This document shows, piece after piece, positions 1-9,900 of a stretch of 64,000 nucleotides of DNA. The stretch lies in contig NZ_LGEL01000006.1 in assembly GCF_001636695.1 (NCBI RefSeq), forward strand, positions 62,001 to 126,000, in the 5' to 3' direction. Positions within the stretch are counted from its first letter, which is position 1. Each line of letters begins with the position of its first letter. The stretch is from Pedobacter panaciterrae. Lineage in GTDB: Bacteria > Bacteroidota > Bacteroidia > Sphingobacteriales > Sphingobacteriaceae. Made by a program: the position numbers and the translations under genes. A model generated the notes under the pieces. It ran no database searches. It had not been told where the DNA came from and worked only from the letters and a program-made list of their open reading frames with translations.

Positions 1-427
1 CCTTAAAAAAGTCAAGGTTTTTGCAATGGTCATCTATCATGTAATCCGTATTAATAATACTTTTATCACCACAAAAAACTATATTTTTCCAGCTAATAAA
101 TGGAAAGTATTCCTGCAGCCATTCTTGCTTTTCAGACAAACATTGAGGGAATTCCATTGCAGCTGAAACAACGTACACATCGTAAGTTTCCATTAGCTCT
201 TTTACCGCCTCAATTGCCCCGGGCATTACAGGTATTGTCCTAAAAAAGCCAGGCGTATAAACAAATCTCTTCACAGCTGTTTTATCAGGAAAACCTTCTG
301 ATTCAAGTACCCCCAACATATCTTCACGATTAACTTTAACGCCATAATCTCTTTCGTACCAGTTTATGAAATGGGTCTCTGTATCTGCGAGTACGCCATC
401 CATATCAATTGCTATTGTTTTCTTCAT
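1..427 (-). CDS. 5'(3')-deoxyribonucleotidase-like HAD phosphatase (3' end cut off)
   Basis: The frame reads leftward from an ATG at 427 and runs off the window, so only about 142 N-terminal residues are visible. It begins MKKTIAIDMDGVLAD, the HAD motif I with nucleophile Asp8 and acid/base Asp10. A Ser in VYVVSAAMEF is the expected motif II, and the aspartates in DYMIDDH fit motif IV. The spacing and the short cap segment match the NT5C / YqfW family, which dephosphorylates nucleoside monophosphates in the cytoplasm. The substrate is inferred from the family only. It is divergent from a DeoR regulator, with a cluster of TTGCA boxes between the two starts, so it is a probable target of that regulator. 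Confidence 0.8.
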   Translation of the reverse strand, partial: MKKTIAIDMDGVLADTETHFINWYERDYGVKVNREDMLGVLESEGFPDKTAVKRFVYTPGFFRTIPVMPGAIEAVKELMETYDVYVVSAAMEFPQCLSEKQEWLQEYFPFISWKNIVFCGDKSIINTDYMIDDHCKNLDFFK

Positions 428-454
428 AATTATTTAATTTGTATCTTGTAATAA

Positions 455-524
455 GTTGCAACAAAAATACAACAAATTGCAATATATTGCAATTTGTTTT
501 TCTTATAATTGCATAATATTGCAA
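455..524. promoter_or_regulatory. Phased TTGCA-box cluster with a 28-bp perfect palindrome (probable DeoR operator)
   Basis: The gap between the divergent phosphatase and regulator genes holds five TTGCA boxes starting at 456, 477, 487, 509 and 519. Positions 471-498 form a perfect 28-bp palindrome built from two ATTGCAAT cores. The starts are 21, 10, 22 and 10 bp apart, so all five sit on about the same face of the helix. The last box ends 8 bp before the regulator ATG. Binding by the adjacent DeoR protein is inference. Confidence 0.65.
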
Positions 525-531
525 AACAATT

Positions 532-1281
532 ATGATAAAGGCAGAAAGATTACAGCAAATAGTAGATCATATTACTAAAGAAGGCAAGGTACTTTTGGGA
601 GATTTAAGCAAGCTTTTAAACGTTTCTGAAGATACAGTAAGGAGAGATATTAAAGAATTATCTGACGAAGGCTTACTTAAAGCAGTGCGAGGGGGAGCAG
701 TTTTACATTCTCCTATTCCAAGGCATTACAGAGAGCGGGAACATTACGACGTTGGTCATAAAGAGATAATTGCAGCAAAGGCCTTAAAATTCATTAAAAA
801 TGGTCAGGTAATTATATTCGATGCCGGAACATCTGCATTAGCCGTAGCAACCAGCTTACCTAAAGAAATCAACATTACAGTAGTAACCAATAACTTCCCT
901 GTAGCTAATATACTTGAAGATCATCCAAATGCTGAGGTAATATTTGTAGGCGGGCGATTAAACAAATCATCCTTCTCTACAATGGGTCATGATGCCATCC
1001 AATCTATTAAAAATATTCGTGCTGACATCTGTTTTCTGGGTATCTGCAGTATCGATCTTAACCTTGGGGTTACCGGCTTAAACTACGAAGACAGTCAAAT
1101 GAAGAAAGCGATGATTGAAACATCTAAGCACATCATTGCGCTTTCAACATTTGAGAAATTAGATACCGCTGAGAACTACTATATATGTGCTACAAATGAG
1201 TTAGACACAATAATCACTGACATAGACCCAAAAGAAGGTAACCTGCAACACTATCAGGACGCAGGTATTGAGATTATTTAA
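532..1281 (+). CDS. DeoR/GlpR-family transcriptional regulator
   Basis: A 249-residue protein of normal family length. Residues about 6-57 form the DeoR winged helix, with the signature LNVSEDTVRRDIKEL followed by RGGAV. Residues about 75-232 form the DeoRC sensor domain, which has the sugar-isomerase fold and includes the DAGTSALAVA loop that usually binds a phosphorylated sugar. Family members mostly repress sugar-phosphate or nucleoside catabolism. Here the only divergent neighbour is a HAD nucleotidase-like phosphatase. The TTGCA boxes run almost up to the ATG, which suggests autoregulation. The stop codon overlaps the convergent neighbour's stop region by 8 bp. The effector is unknown. 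Confidence 0.88.
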   Translation: MIKAERLQQIVDHITKEGKVLLGDLSKLLNVSEDTVRRDIKELSDEGLLKAVRGGAVLHSPIPRHYREREHYDVGHKEIIAAKALKFIKNGQVIIFDAGTSALAVATSLPKEINITVVTNNFPVANILEDHPNAEVIFVGGRLNKSSFSTMGHDAIQSIKNIRADICFLGICSIDLNLGVTGLNYEDSQMKKAMIETSKHIIALSTFEKLDTAENYYICATNELDTIITDIDPKEGNLQHYQDAGIEII

Positions 1282-4024
1282 CCTCATACCGGTAAACTTG
1301 TCGGCCAAGTAAACCATCTGCATTAATCCCTTCTACGGTTACACGGTAAGTTCCTTTGTTATCTGAATTGAAATAAATTAATTTCGCTTTGCCTTCCTTA
1401 TCTGTAACAGTTGCCGGATTCCAGTAAATGGTACTTCTTAAATCTGCAAGTGGACTATCGGAGTCGGGAGTATCATAATTGGGTGCATAAAATTCCTTTA
1501 CAGCAGAAAAACCTATTGGAGCATAGTACACTACAGAAGGATTATACCCTGCACGAAAATTACCATTTCTCGTATAAATTGCCATCACAGGAGGGGGTTT
1601 GGAATCACTAATCCTTCCTCCAAGTAAACGCATGCTTGCCGCGGCACTGTTATAAACAAAATAGACCTTGCTGATATTTGAGCCGTCTCCTAATAGCAAA
1701 TCCTGAAAATCACAGCCTGCTATAGCCATTCCATCAATGGTCACCGCATATCTTCCATCCGATATAGAACGTGGTACCCAGACTGGGCCGCAATCCTCGT
1801 CAGTCAACAGATCGAAACGGACGCTTTTATTATTATTCATTTTTTCCAAACAATCTTTAAATGATCCACAGGGTTGCCTGCTATCCGGTCTAAAAACCTG
1901 ATCAGCCTGACTCTCATTTATGGTAATACCATATTTGGGCAATTTACTAGCTTGAATGCGCACCTCTTTCAATTGCTGGTCGCGCCCCATTCGTCCATGT
2001 TTTTGCATATCCTGATCCTGCTTTATGCTGTTTTGTATGGATGCCATAAGCAATTTTGGGATATCAGCATTAACATCTCCAATATTCATATTTGGAGTAA
2101 CTTCCTGCCCGGACACTTTGTCTACCTGTACTTCCAGCCTTTTCCCATCTTTTACTGTTCTTCCCTGAATAGTAAAATCTACTCCTTCAGTAATCAGGAG
2201 ATTACTAAATTCAAATTGGCCATTCTTATCAGAAACAGTGTCCAAAACTACACCAAGCTTATTATTAGTTAGTATAACTTTTCCACCTGCTACAGGCTTA
2301 TTACTCAAGCTTACCAATCTGCCAGTAATGTTTGTTATCAATTTTTCAGCTTTATATTTAGGCATCACTTGTTTACCTGAAATAAGGCTTTTCCATGTAA
2401 ATCTTCTATAACCCTGGGTTAACATTAAAATATCAAGGTTTGCTTTGGTTTCTTTTGTAGGATTATTAAAATAATAGTTCGGTCTCTCTATATAGCCTTT
2501 AATGTCAGAGCTCAGCAATAGCTGGGCATATATTGAATTTTCATTAGTCTCATCAGATGGAACCGCATCTTCATTAATCACGGATACAGAAAAGTTTCCA
2601 ATCAACGGCTTACCTGCAGCATCTTTAGCTTCCAGATTCAATTCGACTTTTTCTCTCGATGAATATTCTTTTTTCTTGCTATTTAACCTCAAATCCATCT
2701 GATCATTATTTTGTACAAAAACAATTCTTTCATTAAGAGGCTCTCCGGATTTAGAAAAGAGCGTGAATTGCAAAACACCTGTAGAGAAGCTTTTTAAAGG
2801 AATTGGGACTACCGCACCTGCCTTAGTTACAGGGACATTAATTACATACTGAACCTCGCCACCTGATTGACTAACTAAACTGACAGACTGATTACCCTTC
2901 TGTAAAACAGAACTACCCGCGGCTATTTTTACCAAAACGGTATCTGTTCCTACATTGTTGTAAACAGAAAGTACATAACCATCATTGCTGGCTTTGGGAA
3001 GCTTTAGCGTATTTACAGACCCATCGGGATAAGTTATTTTTGCCTGGTAGGTTTTACCTTGTTCCGGCTTCAAATTAAAATACCCCATCCCCAAATGCTC
3101 TGTTTCTAATTTACCAACCTCCTTATTTTCATTATCAATTATTATCCCTTTTACGTTCACGCCCAAACCATTTGCGCCAACAGCCTTAACTCCTATCCTC
3201 GATAATATATCGTTTACAAGATTGCCGCCTTCCGGGAAAAACTGAACATCTGTTTCCTGCGAGGCCACTTTAATTGGGAAAGATTTAGGTACAGTTTCAC
3301 CATCAGCAATAGTAATCTTAGTTAAAACATAAGCACTCCCACCCTTTCCCAACTTAGCGCTGGGTACATTTATACTGAGTTCACCCAAAGCATTGGTTTT
3401 ACCACCTCCCGTCGCAATGGATTTAAAGCCTTCTTTCAATTCATACACTACAGACTTCTCAGCATAAGGATTTCCCTCCTGATCAGCATATTTTATCAGT
3501 GCCCTGATTTTAGTCTGTTCTTTTTCTTTAGTATAGATGTAATCGATCTTGGCAAAAACAGTGTTAATTACAGAATTACCAATACTAAAGGTTCTATCAT
3601 AAAAATACTCTGGGCCGGCATTTCGCATCCATTGTGTATAAGCCCTTAAACGATAATTTCCTTCACGGATATCCCCGTCAGACAATACGATACTACCTTT
3701 AGCCATCCCTGCCAAAAGAGGTAGTTTAAGCGCTTTGGTAAGAGAGTCTCCCTCATTAATCAAATCTACATATACAGTTCCACTCAATGCAGATAACTGA
3801 TGTTTACTCCCAATAGTTACATAGGCTTTAAACCATATCGTATCACCAACAACATAATACGGCTTATCGGTATGCAGATAAACTTTTTCCTGAGGATTAT
3901 TATCAACCCAGTTTTGAAGACTTGTTAGAATTCTTTCAACAGGATCTTCGTCTTTGGACACAAAAGCCAAAAAAGTTACCCCGGATAGTATAAAGAAAAT
4001 AATCAGAGCGTATTTCAATTTCAT
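1274..4024 (-). CDS. Large exported MG2-domain protein with TonB-plug-like C-terminal region (paralog A)
   Basis: About 916 residues from the ATG at 4024, which is preceded by AAAGG. A longer frame to 4072 would need a TTG start and would spoil the signal peptide, so it was set aside. The N-terminus (MKLKYALIIFFILSG) is a signal peptide without a lipobox. Next comes the MG2-like block EKVYLHTDKPYY..GDTIWFKAYV, then beta-sandwich repeats including an FFPEGG segment, a carboxypeptidase-regulatory-like stretch (ITGRLVSLSNKPVAGG), a degenerate TonB-plug-like region (VTIDGMAIAGC) and a closing block YWNP..YFNSDNKGTYRVTVEGI. No outer-membrane barrel follows. Two paralogs lie directly upstream on the same strand. 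Annotators often label such proteins as plug-domain or carboxypeptidase-like; their function is not known. Confidence 0.8.
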   Translation of the reverse strand: MKLKYALIIFFILSGVTFLAFVSKDEDPVERILTSLQNWVDNNPQEKVYLHTDKPYYVVGDTIWFKAYVTIGSKHQLSALSGTVYVDLINEGDSLTKALKLPLLAGMAKGSIVLSDGDIREGNYRLRAYTQWMRNAGPEYFYDRTFSIGNSVINTVFAKIDYIYTKEKEQTKIRALIKYADQEGNPYAEKSVVYELKEGFKSIATGGGKTNALGELSINVPSAKLGKGGSAYVLTKITIADGETVPKSFPIKVASQETDVQFFPEGGNLVNDILSRIGVKAVGANGLGVNVKGIIIDNENKEVGKLETEHLGMGYFNLKPEQGKTYQAKITYPDGSVNTLKLPKASNDGYVLSVYNNVGTDTVLVKIAAGSSVLQKGNQSVSLVSQSGGEVQYVINVPVTKAGAVVPIPLKSFSTGVLQFTLFSKSGEPLNERIVFVQNNDQMDLRLNSKKKEYSSREKVELNLEAKDAAGKPLIGNFSVSVINEDAVPSDETNENSIYAQLLLSSDIKGYIERPNYYFNNPTKETKANLDILMLTQGYRRFTWKSLISGKQVMPKYKAEKLITNITGRLVSLSNKPVAGGKVILTNNKLGVVLDTVSDKNGQFEFSNLLITEGVDFTIQGRTVKDGKRLEVQVDKVSGQEVTPNMNIGDVNADIPKLLMASIQNSIKQDQDMQKHGRMGRDQQLKEVRIQASKLPKYGITINESQADQVFRPDSRQPCGSFKDCLEKMNNNKSVRFDLLTDEDCGPVWVPRSISDGRYAVTIDGMAIAGCDFQDLLLGDGSNISKVYFVYNSAAASMRLLGGRISDSKPPPVMAIYTRNGNFRAGYNPSVVYYAPIGFSAVKEFYAPNYDTPDSDSPLADLRSTIYWNPATVTDKEGKAKLIYFNSDNKGTYRVTVEGINADGLLGRQVYRYEVK

Positions 4025-4116
4025 AGTTACCTTTATATAATGATTAAAACCTATCATCAAAAACAAAGGCAACTATGCCCTATCAAATGGGTACAATCAA
4101 AATAAATATATTCTCT

Positions 4117-6846
4117 CTATTTAACTTCATATTTATAAACCTGTCTGCCCAGTAATCCGTCTCCATTAATCCCCTCAATAACAACACGGTAAACACCTTT
4201 AGTATCTGCGTTAAAATAGCTGATTTTAGCTTTGCCGCTGGTTCCTACTAACACACCAGGGTTCCAGTAAACAGTACTTCTATAGTCAGCTATGCGACTA
4301 TTGGCATCGTAAACCGGCGCATAGAATTCTTTTACCGGATTAAAACCACGAGGGGCATAACTCTGCATCGAAGGATTGTATCCGGCACGCAATATACCTA
4401 CTCCGCGTTTTGTAACAAATGACAAACATGGCCCTTGAGTCATTGTCATTATGGCTAAGTTGGTACGAACAACGTCAACCCGTTCAATGTCAAGAGGATC
4501 TATAAAAAACAGATCCTGCACTTCACAGTCGCTGATTCTTCTTCCGTCAACATACACACCCATTTTTTCATTTCTTGAGAATGGCATTGTTACAGGTCCA
4601 CATTCAGCGTCCGTAGGCCTGAACTCAACATTACTAAGTGAAAACCTTAGCCATTCCAGAAGCGAGATATAGCTTTTACCATCAACCGGTCTTAATGTCT
4701 GATCAGCATTACCCTCTCTGATTAGTGAAAAATCGTTTAATCCTTTATTACGCTTTTTTGCACTAATAACTACTTCTTTCAGCAGCTGAGAACGCCCCAT
4801 ATGGCCGTTTCTTATCATCTCTGCATCTTGTTTTTTACTATTTTCAAGAGAAGCTTTCATTGACTTACCCATGTCAGTTTCTAAATCTCCCACATTGTTA
4901 TTTGGTGATCTTTCCTGATCACGGATCCTATCAACTTTTATTTCTACTTTTTGGCCGCCTTTTGCATCTCTTCCCTGAAGAGATAAAACTATTTCATTAG
5001 TCATTAAAAGATTGCTGAACTTATAGTACCCTTCTGCATTGGTTACAGTGTCGAGTATCAAGCCAATTTTATTGTTCATCATTGTAATCTTACCACCTGC
5101 GACCGGTTTATCTGAGAGATTAAATAGTCGTCCGGTAATATCTGTGGTTAGTTTCTCTGCTTTAAAAGCAGGTTGAAATGGTTGCCCGGCTATTAAATCT
5201 TTCCATACAAATCTTCTGTATCCCTGAGTAAGCATTAAAAGATCAAGATTCGTTTTGGTTTCTTCGGTCGGATTGTTAAAATAATACCCGGGCTTCTCTA
5301 TATAACCTTTTATATCAGAGCTTAACAATATTTGAGAAAATATACTATTTTCTTTGGCTTCATCAATCGGAACTGCTTCTTCACTAACTACAGACACCGA
5401 AAAATTACCCGATAGCGGTGCGCCATTTCCGTCGGCTACACTTAAGTCTATATCCACTTTTTCTTTTGCAGCAAAAACCTTCTTGGTTGTCGACAATTTA
5501 ACATCCAACTGATCATTGTTCTGAATAAAGATAATCCTTTCATTAATTGGATTTCCTGTAGAAGAAAACAACGTAAACTGTGTAATGCCTGATGGTAAAT
5601 CTTTTGCAGGTATAGAGAGAGAGGTCTGCGCTCTGCTTATCGGGATACTACTGGCATAACTTACATTTCCGCTGGACTGTGCAACAAGACTAACACTTTG
5701 AGCACCTTTTTCAATTACAGATGGGCTCGCACCAATACGGACAAGTACCGTATCCGTTGCTGTATTATTATAAACAGATAAAACATAACCGGCTTCCAAA
5801 GCCGCAGGCAATTTAATCAACTTCTCGGATCCATCAGGATAAGTCACCTTTGCCTGATAACTTTTACCATTTTCAGGCAATAGCCTAAACTGTCCCATGC
5901 CCAGGTGTGCTGTTTCAAAAGTTGCGATTTCTTTGTTCTCATTATCAAGAACAATACCTTTAACCGGCACACCTAAACCATCAGTTCCTGTAGCCTTAAA
6001 TGCAACTCTTGTACGAACGCCATTAACCAGAGATCCGCTTTCCGGAAAAAACTGAACATCAGTTTGCGTAGATACGCTCTTAATAGCAAAATTCTTGGTT
6101 ACAATCTCTTTTTCTCTGGTTTCAAACTTAGCTACCAAATGTTTGTCTTTCAATATACCAGACTTACCCGGTTCCAGTTTAATCCTTAACTTCCCACTAT
6201 TATCCGTCTCCTGTTTTCCACTGAACACCTTTTCGTATCCCTGCATAAGTAAGTATTCTACTTTTCTATTACTTAAAGCTTCTGCTTTATCATTGTAATA
6301 GGTTAAAACGGCAGTTACAACATCTTTTGTTCCTTCTTTGCTGTATTCATAATCTATTTTACAAAAAACAGTATTTGCTATAGAGTTACCTACACTGAAT
6401 ACTCTATCATAAAAAAATCCGGGATCAGAATTACGCATCCATTGCGTATATGCTCTGATTCTATAATTGCCATCCCGCGAACTGCTATCTGGTAATACAA
6501 AACTTCCCTTACTCATCCCTGCAATAAGCGGGAGCTTTAATGATTGTGCAAGCGAATCTGCCTCATTATAAAGGTCGATATATACAGCGCCACTGAGTGC
6601 AGAAAGCTGATGTTTACTACCTACAGTTACATAAGTTTTAAACCAGATGGTATCACCCACCATGTAATAAGGTTTATCGGTATGGAGATATACTTTTTCT
6701 TGAGGCTGTGTATCTGTCCACTTTTGAAGTGCGGCTACCAATTTCTCTACAGGGTCATTATCCTTCGGTGTAAAAGATACAATGCCGACAACTAGTAATA
6801 GAAAAAAAGTAGGAATAGCAATTTTAAGAGCATTTTTAAAGTTCAT
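4117..6846 (-). CDS. Large exported MG2-domain protein with TonB-plug-like C-terminal region (paralog B)
   Basis: About 909 residues from the ATG at 6846 (MNFKNALKIAIPTFFLLL), which gives a compact signal peptide. An ATG at 6873 in the same frame adds nine polar residues and cannot be ruled out. Neither has a strong ribosome-binding site. Domain order matches its neighbours: MG2-like EKVYLHTDKPYYMVGDTIWF, beta-sandwich repeats with FFPESG, a regulatory-like beta domain, a plug-like segment (GVYVDGRRISDC, then VDVVRTN), and the terminal YWNPG..GVYRVVIEGINGDGLL block ending GRQVYKYEVK. It is very close to paralog A in both ends. The gap to paralog A is about 90 bp, so co-transcription is possible. 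Function is unknown; surface exposure is inferred. Confidence 0.8.
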   Translation of the reverse strand: MNFKNALKIAIPTFFLLLVVGIVSFTPKDNDPVEKLVAALQKWTDTQPQEKVYLHTDKPYYMVGDTIWFKTYVTVGSKHQLSALSGAVYIDLYNEADSLAQSLKLPLIAGMSKGSFVLPDSSSRDGNYRIRAYTQWMRNSDPGFFYDRVFSVGNSIANTVFCKIDYEYSKEGTKDVVTAVLTYYNDKAEALSNRKVEYLLMQGYEKVFSGKQETDNSGKLRIKLEPGKSGILKDKHLVAKFETREKEIVTKNFAIKSVSTQTDVQFFPESGSLVNGVRTRVAFKATGTDGLGVPVKGIVLDNENKEIATFETAHLGMGQFRLLPENGKSYQAKVTYPDGSEKLIKLPAALEAGYVLSVYNNTATDTVLVRIGASPSVIEKGAQSVSLVAQSSGNVSYASSIPISRAQTSLSIPAKDLPSGITQFTLFSSTGNPINERIIFIQNNDQLDVKLSTTKKVFAAKEKVDIDLSVADGNGAPLSGNFSVSVVSEEAVPIDEAKENSIFSQILLSSDIKGYIEKPGYYFNNPTEETKTNLDLLMLTQGYRRFVWKDLIAGQPFQPAFKAEKLTTDITGRLFNLSDKPVAGGKITMMNNKIGLILDTVTNAEGYYKFSNLLMTNEIVLSLQGRDAKGGQKVEIKVDRIRDQERSPNNNVGDLETDMGKSMKASLENSKKQDAEMIRNGHMGRSQLLKEVVISAKKRNKGLNDFSLIREGNADQTLRPVDGKSYISLLEWLRFSLSNVEFRPTDAECGPVTMPFSRNEKMGVYVDGRRISDCEVQDLFFIDPLDIERVDVVRTNLAIMTMTQGPCLSFVTKRGVGILRAGYNPSMQSYAPRGFNPVKEFYAPVYDANSRIADYRSTVYWNPGVLVGTSGKAKISYFNADTKGVYRVVIEGINGDGLLGRQVYKYEVK

Positions 6847-6931
6847 TTGGTTTTTTTTTGGTTGGAATTGCATAAATATAATTAAATATCATTAAGAGAA
6901 TAATTATTGTGGTGTAATAATTAAGTGAGGA

Positions 6932-9900
6932 TCATTTACTAACAGGTTTAGGTAACAGCAGCTTAGATCTGCTACTTCCAATAATGCCATTCATATTACT
7001 GCCTTCAATTGTTACAGTATAGGATCCTGGAATATCGGCAGTATAAAAAGACACTTCTGCCTTTCCCTGGGCATCGGTTATAACATTTGGGTTCCAGTAT
7101 ATAGTTGCCCGAAGATCAGGTTCCTCGTTTGAAGCATTAGCGGTAGTATATTTTGGCCGGTAAAATTCCTGAGGATACATAATTGGCAGTGGTCTGTAAA
7201 AAGCAACATCAGGTTTATTGATCCTTTGCCAGCCCCTTCCGCTATAAGTCGTTATCTCAATAAAGGCATACTCAATCTCTCTTCTTGAGGTGTATGGCAT
7301 CACTCCCAACCCCGCATTAACACCATAGTTATTACGGAAACTCGTACCATTTGCTCCGGTAGCTTGAGGATTAACATTTACTATTGCGCCATTACCCATC
7401 GCATAACGATTTGTATAATTTCTACTGTACATTACTTCCAGTCCTCTAAAGGTAGCTATCTTAAAGTCTTCCAGATCCTGTTTAACATCTTCAACAGTCG
7501 GATTGGGTACATCACTATAAAAATAGGGCAATTCTTTTCCATCAATTCCAATATCCAGGTCATATTGATTCATCTTTAATTTTGTAAAACCATCCTCAAC
7601 TACCACACGGAATCCCGGAACTTTCTGTTTAAGTAACTGGTACAAGCTCATCACTGCAGATTCCTTGATATCTTTCTCATTAAAAACCAAATCAGCTTTG
7701 CCTGGTCCATTTAAATTAAAAGAACCTTTAATTATCTTCTTATCTATAATATTCACCTCTTTTAATGCAATACCATCTACATTAAGCCCTTCTTCTTTTA
7801 ATAAAATAGCTTTGTTCTTAACGTAGTTTAATTGTGTAGTGTCGGTATTTACATACCATGGAGCTATCTTATTTCTAAACATTTCCTCTGCCGGAGGGAA
7901 TGTTTGATGATCAACTTCTACTTCGCCAAAATTCATGGTTTTCCCTTTTGGTGTTCTTGCCTGAATAAAGAAAGATCCTGAATCAATTTGCGGTAATGCC
8001 GAGAATAAAAACCCTCCAAGCTGATCTGTTAGCGTAGTAGTTATAAAAGCCGGTTTTTGTGAGGATATTAACATTTGAGCTCCAGATATGGGTTTATTCC
8101 ATATATTGGTAACTCTACCTTTTACTCTAAAATCTTTCTCTGCAACAAACTTAGGTGATATTGTTTCATTAAACACTTCATTCCATTTGTATCCTGTCCA
8201 GCCTTGAGTAAGCATGAGGTTGTCAAGTGCTGTCCAGGTCTTCTTATCTCTTTTGTAAAAGTAATAACCGGGGGTTTCTACAGTTCCCTGTAAACCGGCA
8301 TTTAATAACAGACCAGCAGCAATATCATAGTTCCCCAAACTGTCAGTTCTAACCTGCGAATCATCTGTAACAGCCAAAGAAAAATTACCAGCAACAGGAT
8401 TTCCATTTATGTCTTTTACCTCAATAGATAGTCCTGCACTGTCTCTTTTAGAAAAGTATCTTTTACCAGGAAGTATACTAATCTTTGCCTGATCCTGGTG
8501 ATCAACAAATACAATACGTTCGTTTAAAGGTCTTTTTTCTTTTAATAAGGTAAACCTGGCTATCCCGGTTGCAAATCTCTTTTTGTCTATAGTTAAATTT
8601 GGTTTATTAAAGTTTACCTGCTCAGCATAGCAAACCACTCCCCTGGATGAACCCACTAAATAATAAATACTATCAGAATTAAGGAAATCCGGTGTAGCCT
8701 TTATCATTATCCTAAGCGAATCGTCCTCCATGGCATTAGTTATGTGCAAACTTGTTCCACTTGATTTTACCATAGGTAAAGAATAACTTTTATCTGCCTC
8801 GAACGGCTTGCTTAATTTAGCTGTATACTTTTCTCCATCTTTTGGGGTAAACTCGAATGAACCCATCCCATTAACTAAACTAGCAATCGAAGCAATAAGG
8901 TTTTCCTTACTGTCATAAATCTGCCCTTCAAAACTTACTCCTTTTCCATCTTCGGCCAATGCCTTAAAACCCACCACTGATTTCAATCCAGCCACCAGCT
9001 GTCCACCCTCTGGCAAAAACTGTAAATCAATATTTTGCAGGCGTTGAATATTTAAAGGAATACTCAAAACCTGACTACCATCAGTTTTCCCAAGACTGTT
9101 AATTTCAATTCTAATATTCTTACCATCAGTTTTCTCCTTAAGATTAAACATTACGGCCAGATTTCCTTCATTTGTAGTTCTGAGTTTATCATGAAAAAGA
9201 ACCTTACTTGCCTCCATTACTCTAATTTCAACATCACGTAACCCAACAGCAGTTTTATCAAAACGCGTCAGATTAACATTTAGCTGAACACGATCCTTAC
9301 CTTCTACTTTATTAATTGTTGATCCTGACTTTACAAGCCATATATTACGACTAGGTTTACCCAGGTAAAAGCGTTTATTGAATAAATAATCCTTTCCAAA
9401 ATTTTGCATCCAGTTAGTATAAGCCCTTAAAGTATACCCTCCCTCATGAAAAATCTTTGCAGGTAATGGAATTTGTCCCCAACCTAATCCTGCCTTTATA
9501 GGGATACTTACCCTCCTAACCACTTCTGCACTGTCGTCATTAAGTTCAACATATAGCACTCCGCTTTCTTTCGAAGCCGACAAAAATGATGGATCAAACA
9601 GATAGGCTTTAAACCAAATCGTATCTCCAATATTATAGTAAGGCTTATCGGTATGGAGATATACCTTTTCTTCCGGGAGCTTATTATGGAAATCCTGTAA
9701 TGCAGAGACTACACTCTTAACATTCTGAGATAGCGGCTGTTGCCCTTTAAAATCCTCTCCAGTAACATTATACCTATAAACCTGCCGTCCCAATTCTCCC
9801 GCTGCATTAATTCCTTCCACAACCACTTTATAATCTCCGGGACCATCAGCATTAAAGAAATCAAAAGTAGTTTTACCTGAGTCAAAGGTTCTTACATTTG

